The position numbers and the translations under genes are program-made. The notes beneath the pieces were generated by a model, which was not told the DNA's origin, ran no database searches, and saw only the letters and a list, made by a program, of their open reading frames with translations. A DNA stretch of 44,289 nucleotides from the NCBI GenBank assembly GCA_007376285.1, contig VMFZ01000003.1, positions 1 through 44,289 on the forward strand. Reading direction: 5' to 3'. Source of the stretch: Parcubacteria group bacterium Gr01-1014_17 (lineage in GTDB: Bacteria > Patescibacteriota > Minisyncoccia > Phycocordibacterales > UBA10002). Below, in pieces: positions 36,860 to 44,289 of this stretch (positions within the stretch are counted from its first letter, which is position 1; every line of letters starts with the position of its first letter).

Positions 36860-37591
36860 ATGCTCGCCTTTTTTAAGGTTGTGTTTTACCAGCCGCTTTA
36901 TAATGGACTGGTTTTTTTGATGGATGTTATTCCGGGCGCTGATGCAGGTATTGCGGTTATCGTACTGACGATACTAGTAAAACTCATACTCTTTCCTCTC
37001 TCCAAACGCTCCATTGAAACCCAGTTTTCTATGCGCCAGTTCCAGCCGGAGCTTGACGGGCTAAAAAAGAAATATGCAGGTGACCGCGAAGGGTTTGCAC
37101 GCGCCACAATGGCGTTTTACAAAGAGAAGCGCATCAACCCCTTCTCAAGCTTTTTCTTGCTCCTTATTCAGCTTCCAGTTATTATTTCCCTCTATTATGT
37201 TTTTTTTCGCGGTGGGTTGCCTGAAATTAATGAAACACTCCGCTATGCGTTCATCCCTAGTCCCGAAGTGAGTATGGAATTTTTAGGTCTCATTGATATC
37301 GCCGGCAAAAGCATTTTTCTTGCCGCGCTCGCCGGTATCTCGCAGTTTTTCCAAGTAAAACTTGCGCTGCCGCCGCCTGCTCCCGGTACGCGCGACGGCT
37401 CCTTCCAAGGCGAACTGGCGCACGGAATGCATATGCAAATGAAATATGTGATGCCTATTTTTGCCGCCGTTGCCGCGTACACGATTTCCGGAGCCGTCGC
37501 GCTCTACTGGGTGACGAGCAATCTTTTTGCGATTGGGCAAGAGTTGGTAGTACGGAGGCGGTTATTAAAGGCGCAGGAGCCACAGGGTTAA
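36860..37591 (+). CDS. yidC: YidC/Oxa1 membrane insertase
   Basis: YidC inserts and folds membrane proteins. The 243-residue protein has the short (Gram-positive/Oxa1-like) form, without a large periplasmic domain: TILVKLILFPLSKRSIETQFSM as the conserved first block, a charged cytoplasmic loop (LDGLKKKYAGDREGF), NPFSSFFLLLIQLPVIISLY and a final ISGAVALYWVTSNLFAIGQ. No lipobox is present. Its 3' end overlaps the convergent 37565-38626 gene by 27 nt. Confidence 0.93.
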   Translation: MLAFFKVVFYQPLYNGLVFLMDVIPGADAGIAVIVLTILVKLILFPLSKRSIETQFSMRQFQPELDGLKKKYAGDREGFARATMAFYKEKRINPFSSFFLLLIQLPVIISLYYVFFRGGLPEINETLRYAFIPSPEVSMEFLGLIDIAGKSIFLAALAGISQFFQVKLALPPPAPGTRDGSFQGELAHGMHMQMKYVMPIFAAVAAYTISGAVALYWVTSNLFAIGQELVVRRRLLKAQEPQG

Positions 37592-38626
37592 GTCACTTTT
37601 GTTTTGGAAAATAAGGTACTGGTCGTCTGGGCTTATATCAAAATTAAATGCGTCAAGAGAGGCGCTGGCTTCGTCGCGCAGATTTACATCAATGTCTGCG
37701 CGGCCGTCTTCAGCGTCAATTTTCCACACCGAATCCCTTGTTTGCGCGGTTCCCTGGTACCAGTTGTCGGGAAAGTTTCCCGCCGGAAGTGCGTCAGGCA
37801 CGGCGCAGTATGCAGTGGCGCGCACTTTTTTACCCCACACACACTTATCGGCAATTGTGGCGATACCAAGCGGTGTAATTTCCGCCTTTGCGCGGTTGAA
37901 TATAGAAAGCAAGGCGGCGCCCTCCCCACTTTTTCCTGTAAGTAAGAGTGTTCCGCTTCGGTTTGGAAGCGCTGTAAGGCCGGTATCGCTTGCAACAACC
38001 TCAAGTGTGCCGCTCTGCGTTCCAACTGAAAATATATGCCCTGCAATTCCTGAACTCGCGCGCGTGGTGAGGAATATTGAATCGTTAACTGACCAGTTTG
38101 CAGTCAGGTCTTTAAGCGCGAGTTCAAAAAGCGTATTTTTCTTTGTGCCGTCAGTTCCGGCGAGAATGCCGCTCGCGCCATTTGCGTTTTCAGAGAGGTA
38201 GAAAATGGTGTTGCCGGTTGGAGAAAAAGCAATCGTGCGGATATTGCGCGGCAAAAATGAGGCGCGCAATTGCTCGCCATCGCTCGCCGCTGCGCCAACG
38301 CTTGCAAAAAAGCTTTCAATATATTCGGAACCAGCCACTTTTTTCGCGTAGCGCACCAATACCCCCGAGCCGTCTGGCTTCCATAACGCCTCACCTATTT
38401 CGGGAATGGTTTGGTTTGAAATACGCCGTGCAGTTGTTTCTTCCACGACGGTTTCCAGTTCTCCAAAACCACCAAGGTCTCCTGATTCAGGAAATGAACC
38501 GTTTACCCCGAGCGAAGTCGAGGGGCCTGTTTCGCGCATAAAAAACCACCAATACACAAACGCTCCCGCCACAACAAGCAGAACGAACGCAACTCCCCAG
38601 ATTATTTTTTTGTTTTTGATGGACAT
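37565..38626 (-). CDS. Membrane-anchored beta-propeller-like protein
   Basis: The 353-residue protein has an N-terminal membrane helix (IIWGVAFVLLVVAGAFVYWWFFM). The outer part repeats segments such as EALWKPDGSGVLVRY, RTIAFSPTGNTIFYLSE and NFDISPDDQYLIFQN, the spacing of TolB/WD-like propeller blades. The linker after the helix contains GPSTSLGVNG, encoded by a family C-type repeat (38506-38525). It lies at the 3' end of the secretion-like operon and may belong to it. No enzymatic motif is visible. Confidence 0.72.
   Translation of the reverse strand: MSIKNKKIIWGVAFVLLVVAGAFVYWWFFMRETGPSTSLGVNGSFPESGDLGGFGELETVVEETTARRISNQTIPEIGEALWKPDGSGVLVRYAKKVAGSEYIESFFASVGAAASDGEQLRASFLPRNIRTIAFSPTGNTIFYLSENANGASGILAGTDGTKKNTLFELALKDLTANWSVNDSIFLTTRASSGIAGHIFSVGTQSGTLEVVASDTGLTALPNRSGTLLLTGKSGEGAALLSIFNRAKAEITPLGIATIADKCVWGKKVRATAYCAVPDALPAGNFPDNWYQGTAQTRDSVWKIDAEDGRADIDVNLRDEASASLDAFNFDISPDDQYLIFQNKSDLTLWLLRL
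38506..38525 (-). repeat. Short repeat (family C-like) in the propeller gene
   Basis: CCCCGAGCGAAGTCGAGGGG, GC-rich and imperfectly palindromic, coding PSTSLGV in frame in the linker after the membrane helix. Confidence 0.55.
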
Positions 38627-38638
38627 GTCTTTATTAAA

Positions 38639-39601
38639 TTAAAGATTTAGTCCCGATACCTTTCCAATATCTTTGAGCGCCTGTCTCAACAATCCCTGTA
38701 ATTCAGCGACCTGCTGAGTAAATCCTTTTTGCGCCAATTTTTGCATTTTATCTTTTATATCATCTATAAGAGTTGATGCTTCTGTTTCAATAATTTTAAG
38801 TCCTTCCGGTTGCGTTTTCGCATCTTTGTATTTTTGAATTATTATCGCGGTGTTTTTTTGTATGATTTCCCTACCAGCTTCAACTGTCGCTAGGGCAGTA
38901 ATGGTGTTTGTTGTTTTTGTTAAATCAGCTTCAAGTTTTTGTTTTTTTTGAGCAAATTGTGGATCCTGAGGATCAAGTGTGTCAAGCTGTTGTTGTATGG
39001 TTTGTGCCGTCACTTTCAGTGGTGCCTGGACCTCTTTAAGTTTTGCCTTTCCTTCGTTTACGGATTTTAGTAAATCGTCAAGTATTTTTCCGTATGTGTC
39101 CTGCGCTGTCGGTATCCTCGTTTTAGTCACCGGTCGCAGGTTTTCGAGCGCGAGTCCGATATCCACAAGCCGAGGGTTGATTGTGTAAAGCAAAACATAC
39201 GAGGCAAGCACGGTCGCAAGCCCCCACACAACATTCATAATAACACCCCTGCTTTCGCTTTTTCCTTGTATTGCCTCGGTCGTCATATACTGGAACCCGC
39301 CCCACACGAGCATCAGTACCGCAAGAATGCCTGCCGCCGCAATGCCGGTTTTGTAAATGCCGGTGAGATATCTCGGTAATGCATTTGCTGAACTTAACTT
39401 GCACTTTTCTTTGTATGCATCTGTTCCAGGTTTCAGCGCGTTTTCATCAAGCGGGTTGCACTGTGGGTCAGGAGTATTATTCGGCAGTAGAACGGTATTC
39501 GGAAGCGGCGCAAGTGGAATATAATCAGTTTGAGCGTGAACAACAAACATACTACCCGCAAAGAGTAGAAATGTGGCAAGTATGAAAAGGTGTGTACGCA
39601 T
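38639..39601 (-). CDS. Type IV secretion-like pilin with coiled-coil extension
   Basis: The 320-residue protein has a signal peptide (LFILATFLLFAGSMFVVHAQ). It then has the two-helix TrbC/VirB2-like pilin core found in Patescibacteria: YLTGIYKTGIAAAGILAVLMLVWGGFQYMTTEA as one segment, and VVWGLATVLASYVLLYTINPRLV as the next. The following ~170 residues are a long helical region with heptads (QQQLDTLDPQDPQFAQKKQKLEADL is one segment), far longer than normal pilins. It is followed by ATPase and PrgI genes upstream on the strand. Confidence 0.78.
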   Translation of the reverse strand: MRTHLFILATFLLFAGSMFVVHAQTDYIPLAPLPNTVLLPNNTPDPQCNPLDENALKPGTDAYKEKCKLSSANALPRYLTGIYKTGIAAAGILAVLMLVWGGFQYMTTEAIQGKSESRGVIMNVVWGLATVLASYVLLYTINPRLVDIGLALENLRPVTKTRIPTAQDTYGKILDDLLKSVNEGKAKLKEVQAPLKVTAQTIQQQLDTLDPQDPQFAQKKQKLEADLTKTTNTITALATVEAGREIIQKNTAIIIQKYKDAKTQPEGLKIIETEASTLIDDIKDKMQKLAQKGFTQQVAELQGLLRQALKDIGKVSGLNL

Positions 39602-39603
39602 AG

Positions 39604-40656
39604 TTAAAAACTAATTGTTGTTTTTGCATCCCCAAACTGAAACATCGCTTTCGGGTTGGTTACTTCAACTCGTACACCCGCGCTCCCTTCCGCATTTTCT
39701 TTGCGAAACACAACGCTATTGTCCGACGGCGAGCCGACCTTCTGGCTGTTCAGTGTCCAGTTGTATTTCAAAAGCCCCGCATCTGCTTTGTTGAAAAAGA
39801 ACGGCTGCGCAACGACGCGGATTTCAGGCGCTTTCAGCGCTGTGTCTTTTGCAAGTGCTTTGTTCCAAAGCGCTCCGTAGAGTGGATGGTCTTCGTACAA
39901 CACAACCGCTGGCGCAAGCGCCTCGGCGGTAATTCGTGCCTCGGCAACTGCGCTTCCGTCTGGCGACTCAACTTCCACCGTTATTTCCGTAGGTCGAAAT
40001 GGAACTTTCGCGTAAAACGAAAAGGTGTCGCGCCCGACTCCGGACGAACCCTCCGGTACGCGGTCGGCAATTTTCCATTTATAGGAAAGGGTCTTCGGGT
40101 TCGCGCGTGCGCTAGGTGCGTTCCCGAAAAACGGGATTGCCACAATGCGCGTCGCGCCGTGATATGAAAAAAGCGTCTTGCCTCGGTAAAATGGCGGCGC
40201 GGTGCCGTCCGACTCGGCAACGAGCAGTACTGACGCCGGCGAGAGGTTTATTGTTTTTTCTACAATTTCGCCTGCTTCAGAAAGTTTAACAGTCAGCACT
40301 GTTTTTGAGCCGAGCTTTCCTGTACGGAACGATGCGCTTGTTTCCCCTTTCCCTTTCCGCACTGACACGCCGTTTACGAGCCATTGTATGTCTGTGGTTG
40401 CTCCATTTCCCCCGCTTAAAATAGAGAGCGTTGCGGTTACTAGTGTGTTCGGTGCTGGTTTTTCAGGCGAAAGCGTAATCAGTATCGCGTCTGGCGATGG
40501 CGGCAACGCGGCAAAAACGGGCGTTGTGAAGAATATACCTACCAACAGTAATACAAAAACAACATCCCCCCAACCCCCCTTCAAAGGGGGAGTTTCGGAA
40601 AATCCTCCCTTGAGGGAGGTGCCGAAGGCGGAGGATGTGTTTTGTTTTTTTTTCAT
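39604..40656 (-). CDS. Exported protein with Ig/PKD-like domains
   Basis: The 350-residue protein has an export helix (VVFVLLLVGIFFTTPVFAA) and beta-rich Ig-like modules (PAPNTLVTATLSILSGG, DIQWLVNGVSV and later LKYNWTLNSQKV and YKWKIADRV). Its N-terminus before the helix is unusual: SSAFGTSLKGGF and ETPPLKGGWGD are encoded by a family A palindromic repeat, giving a signal peptide of about 50 residues. The gene overlaps the 40653-40991 stop by 4 nt. It is in the secretion-like operon; its role is unknown. Confidence 0.75.
   Translation of the reverse strand: MKKKQNTSSAFGTSLKGGFSETPPLKGGWGDVVFVLLLVGIFFTTPVFAALPPSPDAILITLSPEKPAPNTLVTATLSILSGGNGATTDIQWLVNGVSVRKGKGETSASFRTGKLGSKTVLTVKLSEAGEIVEKTINLSPASVLLVAESDGTAPPFYRGKTLFSYHGATRIVAIPFFGNAPSARANPKTLSYKWKIADRVPEGSSGVGRDTFSFYAKVPFRPTEITVEVESPDGSAVAEARITAEALAPAVVLYEDHPLYGALWNKALAKDTALKAPEIRVVAQPFFFNKADAGLLKYNWTLNSQKVGSPSDNSVVFRKENAEGSAGVRVEVTNPKAMFQFGDAKTTISF
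40562..40638. repeat. Palindromic repeat, family A copy 3, in a signal-peptide region
   Basis: The 77-nt element is closed by ACATCC/GGATGT and has hairpins CCCCCTT/AAGGGGG-type and CCTCCCT/AGGGAGG-type. It is inverted relative to the polA copy and lacks the GTCTCCC hairpin. It lies just after the start codon of the 39604-40656 gene. Confidence 0.87.
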
Positions 40657-40991
40657 ACTTTCTTCGGCATTTTTATGCCGGTTTTGTCCTCTAATTGTAC
40701 CATAGCGATGGTGAGCGCTACGCCGAGCGTAACTCCCGGCAAGATATTGAGTACTGGAATTGCTTCAATAACCCCCGAGCCGAAAAATGTTACGGCACGC
40801 TTTGGATTTGCGAACCCGACTCCGCGCTTCAGAAACCAAAAACCAAAGGTGCAGTAGGCGACGATAGAAACGAGAACAGAGAGTATCTGCCCCAAAAACG
40901 GAATAAGGTTTAAGCCGGCATTCACTGCGTCAAACAAGAGCGCAACTCCAATCATTGCTCCGCCAGTTGTTGAATCAATGCGCTGGTTCAT
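40653..40991 (-). CDS. Small membrane protein in the secretion-like operon
   Basis: The 112-residue protein has three hydrophobic segments (MIGVALLFDAVNAGLNLIPFLG, ILSVLVSIVAYCTFGFWF and IPVLNILPGVTLGVALTIAMV). It is overlapped by 4 nt at both ends by its neighbours (ATGA), so it is translated as part of the operon. I recognise no family; the position between VirB4-like and pilin genes suggests a channel component. Confidence 0.72.
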   Translation of the reverse strand: MNQRIDSTTGGAMIGVALLFDAVNAGLNLIPFLGQILSVLVSIVAYCTFGFWFLKRGVGFANPKRAVTFFGSGVIEAIPVLNILPGVTLGVALTIAMVQLEDKTGIKMPKKV

Positions 40992-42805
40992 AGTGTACTC
41001 GCTTTTAATTCCTCCTTCGCCCGCTTAATCGCCAAAAGTTGCGACGGGTCGGAAGTAATAATCTGGTCCTCGGTATATGAGGCGACGATTTTAATCGCAA
41101 CATGCTTCAACCCAACGAAGAAAAGCCCTTCCCCCACATCCGACTCAAGCAGAAGGTATTTTTCCTCGTCAGTGAGGTTAAATACTTTCTGTATGCGGTC
41201 TATGACTGCCGGCGATTGCTTCAGAAGCATCTGGATTGACGAGTTGGTTACAATCGGCAAGCCGTATGGCGAGCTCAAAAAGTCGTCAACATCTTGCGTA
41301 ATTGTCGCAACGCCCAAGAAATATTTGCGTCCGCGCTTGGCGACCGATAGGAGAAACGAAGCCGTGTCCTCGCTCCGCATCATCCACCATGCCTCGTCCA
41401 CCACCAAGAGGCGGCGCTTTAGGTTGCGGCGCACTGCGTTCCAGATGTGGTGGGTTACGATGTAGGTGGCGACCGATTTGAGTTCGTCTTCCATATCCCG
41501 CAGAGAAAATACAACAAGATTTCCCTCAATGGAAACATTGGATGGGCGGTTAATGAAGTTCGCCCAAGTGCCTTTGGTGTATTTGGTAAGCCGTACACGA
41601 ATGCTCTCCGCCCCCTCCATTCCGGCGAGTACGGTTTCAAAATCAGAGAGCAAAGGTGGCTCAGTTTTTCCAAAATCAGAGTCGGGTGTGATATCTTTCA
41701 GAGCGTAGGTCTCGGTAATGGCGCGGTCCACCAGCGCGTCTTCTTCCGGAGTAAGTCCGCCGAGCATTATTCTGAAAAGTCCGACAAGCGAGATAATGTG
41801 CGAACGCAGAATGTCCGAAGGCGACTCGTCTTCTCTCGGCAATGGCAGGTCAAATGGGTTGATGTGGTGTTCGGAAGTAAGCGAAATAGAAAAGAATTTT
41901 CCACCGACTGATTCCGCAAGGTACTGGTATTCTTTTTCCGGGTCAATAACAATTACTTCGGTGTCAAACATAAGCGTTCGGAGAATTTCCAATTTCATCA
42001 TATATGACTTTCCGGCGCCGCTTTTTGCGAAAATAACCGAATTGTAGTTTTCCAAAGAAAAGCGGTCAAAGAGAACGAGCGAGGAGTTGTGGCGGTTCAC
42101 GCCATAAAGAATTCCTTTGTCGGAAGTTAGGTCGAACGAAGTGAACGGAAAGATAGAGGAAAGCGGTCCAGAATTCAGTTTTGAATGGACTAGAAGTTCG
42201 TCTGAGGCAGTTGGCATAACAGAGCGGAACCCTTCCGCCTGCTGAAACAGCGCGGGCTTCATATACACGAGCTTTGCTTCCATAATTGACTTCACCTCGC
42301 TCTCAACTTTTTCTAATTCTTCTTCGGTATCTGCATAGAGCGTTAGGTACAGCCCGACATCAAAAATCTTTTCCTGCGCTTGCTGGAGTTCATCGCGGAG
42401 TTTCTCAAGGTCTTGATACGCGGTCTCAAGCATTGGGTCCCGTACAAACCCTTTTTCCTCGCGCGTATGTATCTGACTCTGCACCTCCGCGACTTTTTTC
42501 TGGAATTGCTTTAGCACTTTTGCGGTTTCAACCGGATGCACAAAAATGGACACATCAAACACTTTGTCCAAGTTGATAATCGGCGAGAACCAGCCGGCGG
42601 TCAAAAAGCGCGGGTAGGAGATGACGAAATAAGTGCGTGCTATTTTCTCGCCCATATTGAGCATTTTTGGCGAGATTTTGAGCGCCGCAGGAGCGAGCAC
42701 ATCGCGCAGTTCCAAAACGCCCGATTGGTAAATCTGTTCCGGTAAGATAGGCGTTATCTCTTCCGCCGCTTTCTTTTTTGTTTTTAGAAAATCAAAAATT
42801 CCCAT
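40988..42805 (-). CDS. VirB4/TraC-like conjugation ATPase
   Basis: This ATPase powers assembly of type IV secretion systems at the inner membrane. The 605-residue protein has VIFAKSGAGKSYMMKLE (Walker A, about 262), DTEVIVIDPEKEYQ, RLLVVDEAWWMM (Walker B, about 468) and GVATITQDVDDFLSS (the Gln motif of VirB4). The N-terminal part contains a helical region (VAEVQSQIHTREEKGF). Its neighbours on both sides are PrgI-like and pilin-like genes, which is the Patescibacteria arrangement of this system. Confidence 0.9.
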   Translation of the reverse strand: MGIFDFLKTKKKAAEEITPILPEQIYQSGVLELRDVLAPAALKISPKMLNMGEKIARTYFVISYPRFLTAGWFSPIINLDKVFDVSIFVHPVETAKVLKQFQKKVAEVQSQIHTREEKGFVRDPMLETAYQDLEKLRDELQQAQEKIFDVGLYLTLYADTEEELEKVESEVKSIMEAKLVYMKPALFQQAEGFRSVMPTASDELLVHSKLNSGPLSSIFPFTSFDLTSDKGILYGVNRHNSSLVLFDRFSLENYNSVIFAKSGAGKSYMMKLEILRTLMFDTEVIVIDPEKEYQYLAESVGGKFFSISLTSEHHINPFDLPLPREDESPSDILRSHIISLVGLFRIMLGGLTPEEDALVDRAITETYALKDITPDSDFGKTEPPLLSDFETVLAGMEGAESIRVRLTKYTKGTWANFINRPSNVSIEGNLVVFSLRDMEDELKSVATYIVTHHIWNAVRRNLKRRLLVVDEAWWMMRSEDTASFLLSVAKRGRKYFLGVATITQDVDDFLSSPYGLPIVTNSSIQMLLKQSPAVIDRIQKVFNLTDEEKYLLLESDVGEGLFFVGLKHVAIKIVASYTEDQIITSDPSQLLAIKRAKEELKASTL

Positions 42806-42810
42806 ATATT

Positions 42811-43440
42811 TTATTTTGTAACTGCCGCATGTTGTTCCTCGCCCGGGTTGAATAATTTGTAAAACAACTCTATCTCCTCGTCGGTGCCGAGGCGCGCGGC
42901 GCGCAAGCCGCAGCGCGTGAGCCCTTGCTCCACGATGGACACGCGCTGCTCCAGTTGAGTTCTGTTTTCATTGAAGTCGGTTGTGGCAACGGCGGCTGTT
43001 GGGTTTTTGCGCCGTAGTCCCACCGGCAATCCCCCCTTAAGTTTTACGGGGGTCGGCGAGTACGGCACGGCGATGAAAAATGTCTTGGACATAATGGCAA
43101 TGTTTTCCGTAAAGGAGCGCACAAAACCGATGTACTCACGTGTCTGAATTTTCAACAATTCATTCTGTTGCGCTTTCACGCGCCCTTCAAGAAGTGCCAA
43201 GTAGGGCCGCACATCAAAACGCCGCGAGTGAATAACAATTTGCACCGAGAAGTCCACCGTATTGAGAAAGTTTTGGAACTGCAAAAGTATCGCCTGCTGG
43301 TTGTCTTCTGACTTGAGTGCAAAGTTGACTGATGAAACCATTAAAACAGCGCGCAACCCCCCATCACGCAGGACCAAAATCCCGTCGCGTATTTCAGATA
43401 TCGGCACAAACTCTTGAGTTGGTTTTGTGTGTGGCGGCAT
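42811..43440 (-). CDS. TraC-like N-terminal domain protein
   Basis: The 209-residue protein resembles the N-terminal domain of TraC/VirB4 ATPases as a separate gene: DGILVLRDGGLRAVLMVSSVNFAL, FLNTVDFSVQIVIHSRRFDV and FFIAVPYSP. It has no Walker motifs, so it cannot hydrolyse ATP. It lies 5 nt before the ATPase gene, consistent with a split VirB4. The segment TPVKLKGGLPVGLRRK falls in a C-run hairpin (about 43028-43052) resembling part of the family A repeat. Confidence 0.8.
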   Translation of the reverse strand: MPPHTKPTQEFVPISEIRDGILVLRDGGLRAVLMVSSVNFALKSEDNQQAILLQFQNFLNTVDFSVQIVIHSRRFDVRPYLALLEGRVKAQQNELLKIQTREYIGFVRSFTENIAIMSKTFFIAVPYSPTPVKLKGGLPVGLRRKNPTAAVATTDFNENRTQLEQRVSIVEQGLTRCGLRAARLGTDEEIELFYKLFNPGEEQHAAVTK

Positions 43441-43458
43441 AAATATATGATAACACCC

Positions 43459-43869
43459 CTATTTTCTGGTCGTCGTATGCGAGATATCCAGTGTCCATGT
43501 TAAATCGCGGAGTTTGCCCTCAGTCAATTTTGGAAATTCTAATGTCGTGGCGCGCTCGCCTTCTCGGTGAGTCGCCGATGAGGCGACTTTCGGGATTTTG
43601 CGCCACAGGTAGAGTTTTTCTGAAAAATAGTAGCGAATAGCAGATTCAAGGACGAATACAAACGGCTTTCCGTTTATTTTCCAAAATGCAAGCGCAAGCG
43701 AAAGCGCCACGACCGGTGCAATCACGAGAATTGCAATAAAAAAGGTTAGAAAGCGGTAGGCGATAAACGAAAGCCCCGCTCCGCCGACGAGGTACACGAA
43801 CTGCTTGACGGTCAGCGGTCCGAACAGTCGGTCTTCAATGTCTATAAATTGTGGCGTTTGATATTTCAT
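43459..43869 (-). CDS. PrgI-family membrane protein
   Basis: PrgI proteins are membrane partners of VirB4-like ATPases. The 136-residue protein starts MKYQTPQFIDIEDRLFGPLTVKQF and has two membrane helices (FVYLVGGAGLSFIAYRFLTFFIA; LVIAPVVALSLALAFW), then KPFVFVLESAIRYYFSEKLYLW. In the cytoplasmic tail KVASSATHREGE is encoded by a family E hairpin (43557-43585), a repeat inserted in frame. Confidence 0.85.
   Translation of the reverse strand: MKYQTPQFIDIEDRLFGPLTVKQFVYLVGGAGLSFIAYRFLTFFIAILVIAPVVALSLALAFWKINGKPFVFVLESAIRYYFSEKLYLWRKIPKVASSATHREGERATTLEFPKLTEGKLRDLTWTLDISHTTTRK
43557..43585. repeat. Hairpin repeat, family E copy 3, inside prgI
   Basis: CGCCTTCTCGGTGA and the complementary GTCGCCGATGAGGCG are the reverse complement of the E elements at 22463 and 24402, with a few changes. 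It is in frame in the tail of the PrgI-like gene. Confidence 0.7.
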
Positions 43870-44289
43870 TTATTCAATTGGTTCGCGATATGGGTCAACG
43901 GAATATTTTTTTGCTTCCGACATCGGCGGTAGTTTTGCTTTTTGTTCTTCAAGTGCGGATGGTAGAAGTTTTGGTTCAACTGCGTTCACCACAGGTGGCG
44001 GAGAGGAAGGTTTTTCCTCACCAACTTTTTTTGACACATCCCTCCCTCCGCCTATCGGCGGAGTACTCCCCTCAAGGGGAGATTTCTGCAATCCCCCTTG
44101 GAAGGGGGTGTCTCCCGCAGGGAGACGGGGGATGTTTTCTGAATGTATCGGCGCAAATTTTAATTCTTCCTTTGGTTCCGCCGGTTGACTCATCTTCCTC
44201 AAAATTTCCCGCACTGGCCGAAACACTTCCATATTCACCGCCTGCCCAATCGCCATCGTCTTATCGCGCGGAAGTTTTAATCGGCGCGT
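43870..44289 (-). CDS. Operon protein with in-frame repeat, 5' end outside the window
   Basis: The frame is open to the window edge. The ATG at 44256 has no Shine-Dalgarno and is preceded by coding-looking codons (RLKLPRDKTMAIG), so the gene probably starts beyond the window; a C-terminus of a VirB6/TrbL-like protein would fit the place but cannot be shown. The visible part is Pro-, Lys- and Glu-rich and disordered. Residues encoded at 44036-44135 (AGDTPFQGGLQKSPLEGS) come from a cloverleaf repeat. Its stop adjoins the PrgI start. Confidence 0.65.
   Translation of the reverse strand, partial: TRRLKLPRDKTMAIGQAVNMEVFRPVREILRKMSQPAEPKEELKFAPIHSENIPRLPAGDTPFQGGLQKSPLEGSTPPIGGGRDVSKKVGEEKPSSPPPVVNAVEPKLLPSALEEQKAKLPPMSEAKKYSVDPYREPIE
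44036..44135. repeat. Cloverleaf palindromic repeat, family A copy 4
   Basis: The 100-nt element is closed by ACATCC/GGATGT. Four hairpins: CTCCGCC/GGCGGAG, CTCCCCT/AGGGGAG, CCCCCTT/AAGGGGG and GTCTCCC/GGGAGAC. Relative to the polA copy the first stem differs by an A-to-C and a paired T-to-G change, which keeps the pair. Confidence 0.92.

Noticed and set aside
1-44289. UGA recoded as Gly, as in Gracilibacteria
   Set aside because: Conserved genes end properly at TGA (for example rpmH), and no conserved gene needs TGA read through.

Overview
The window looks like a chromosomal segment of a Patescibacteria (Candidate Phyla Radiation) bacterium, most like the Parcubacteria side of that group. 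I infer this from gene content and from no database search. The clues are a Pol I without a proofreading domain, a YebC without its middle domain, split VirB4/TraC-like ATPase genes beside PrgI and a multi-helix pilin, a free-standing EF-Tu domain-II protein, very tight gene packing and many orphan genes. TGA behaves as an ordinary stop (for example in rpmH), so genetic code 11 fits.

Layout. 1-7.5 kb: a truncated orphan gene, folD, a RelBE-like toxin-antitoxin pair, a cobalamin adenosyltransferase paired with an EF-like protein, a LAGLIDADG homing endonuclease beside tRNA-Leu, rplS, an RluA-type pseudouridine synthase, uppS and four tRNAs (His, Leu, Val, Arg). 7.7-11 kb: pilMNO-like pilus assembly genes, dedA and ruvX. 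11-17.8 kb: small accessory genes (a retropepsin pair, HepT-MntA), rpsT, ruvA, a cell-wall amidase, a SpoU methyltransferase, doxX, and tRNAs Ser, Arg and Lys. 17.9-24.3 kb: tsaE-polA-holA, a Tyr/Gly-rich membrane-anchored protein and a PilB/GspE ATPase. 24.3-29.8 kb: a candidate structured RNA, then ruvB and yebC-ruvC separated by an AT-rich island with a second toxin-antitoxin pair, a membrane protein and a MORC/HSP90-like GHKL ATPase. 29.8-37.6 kb: tyrS, a class A penicillin-binding protein, and the replication-origin block dnaN-dnaA / rpmH-rnpA-yidC. 37.6-44.3 kb: a type IV secretion-like operon that runs off the window.

Two layers of structure go beyond the genes. First, the segment is seeded with several families of short palindromic repeats. 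Several copies sit in frame inside essential genes (polA, the rluA-type gene, yebC, prgI). One 100-nt family folds as a four-hairpin cloverleaf with a compensatory base-pair change between copies. Another keeps its loop while its perfect 18-19 bp stem is replaced. Second, many genes have a -10 box only 6-8 nt before the start codon (leaderless mRNAs), while three orphan genes have full -35/-10 promoters and 120-140 nt hairpin-bearing leaders. No rRNA or CRISPR array was seen.
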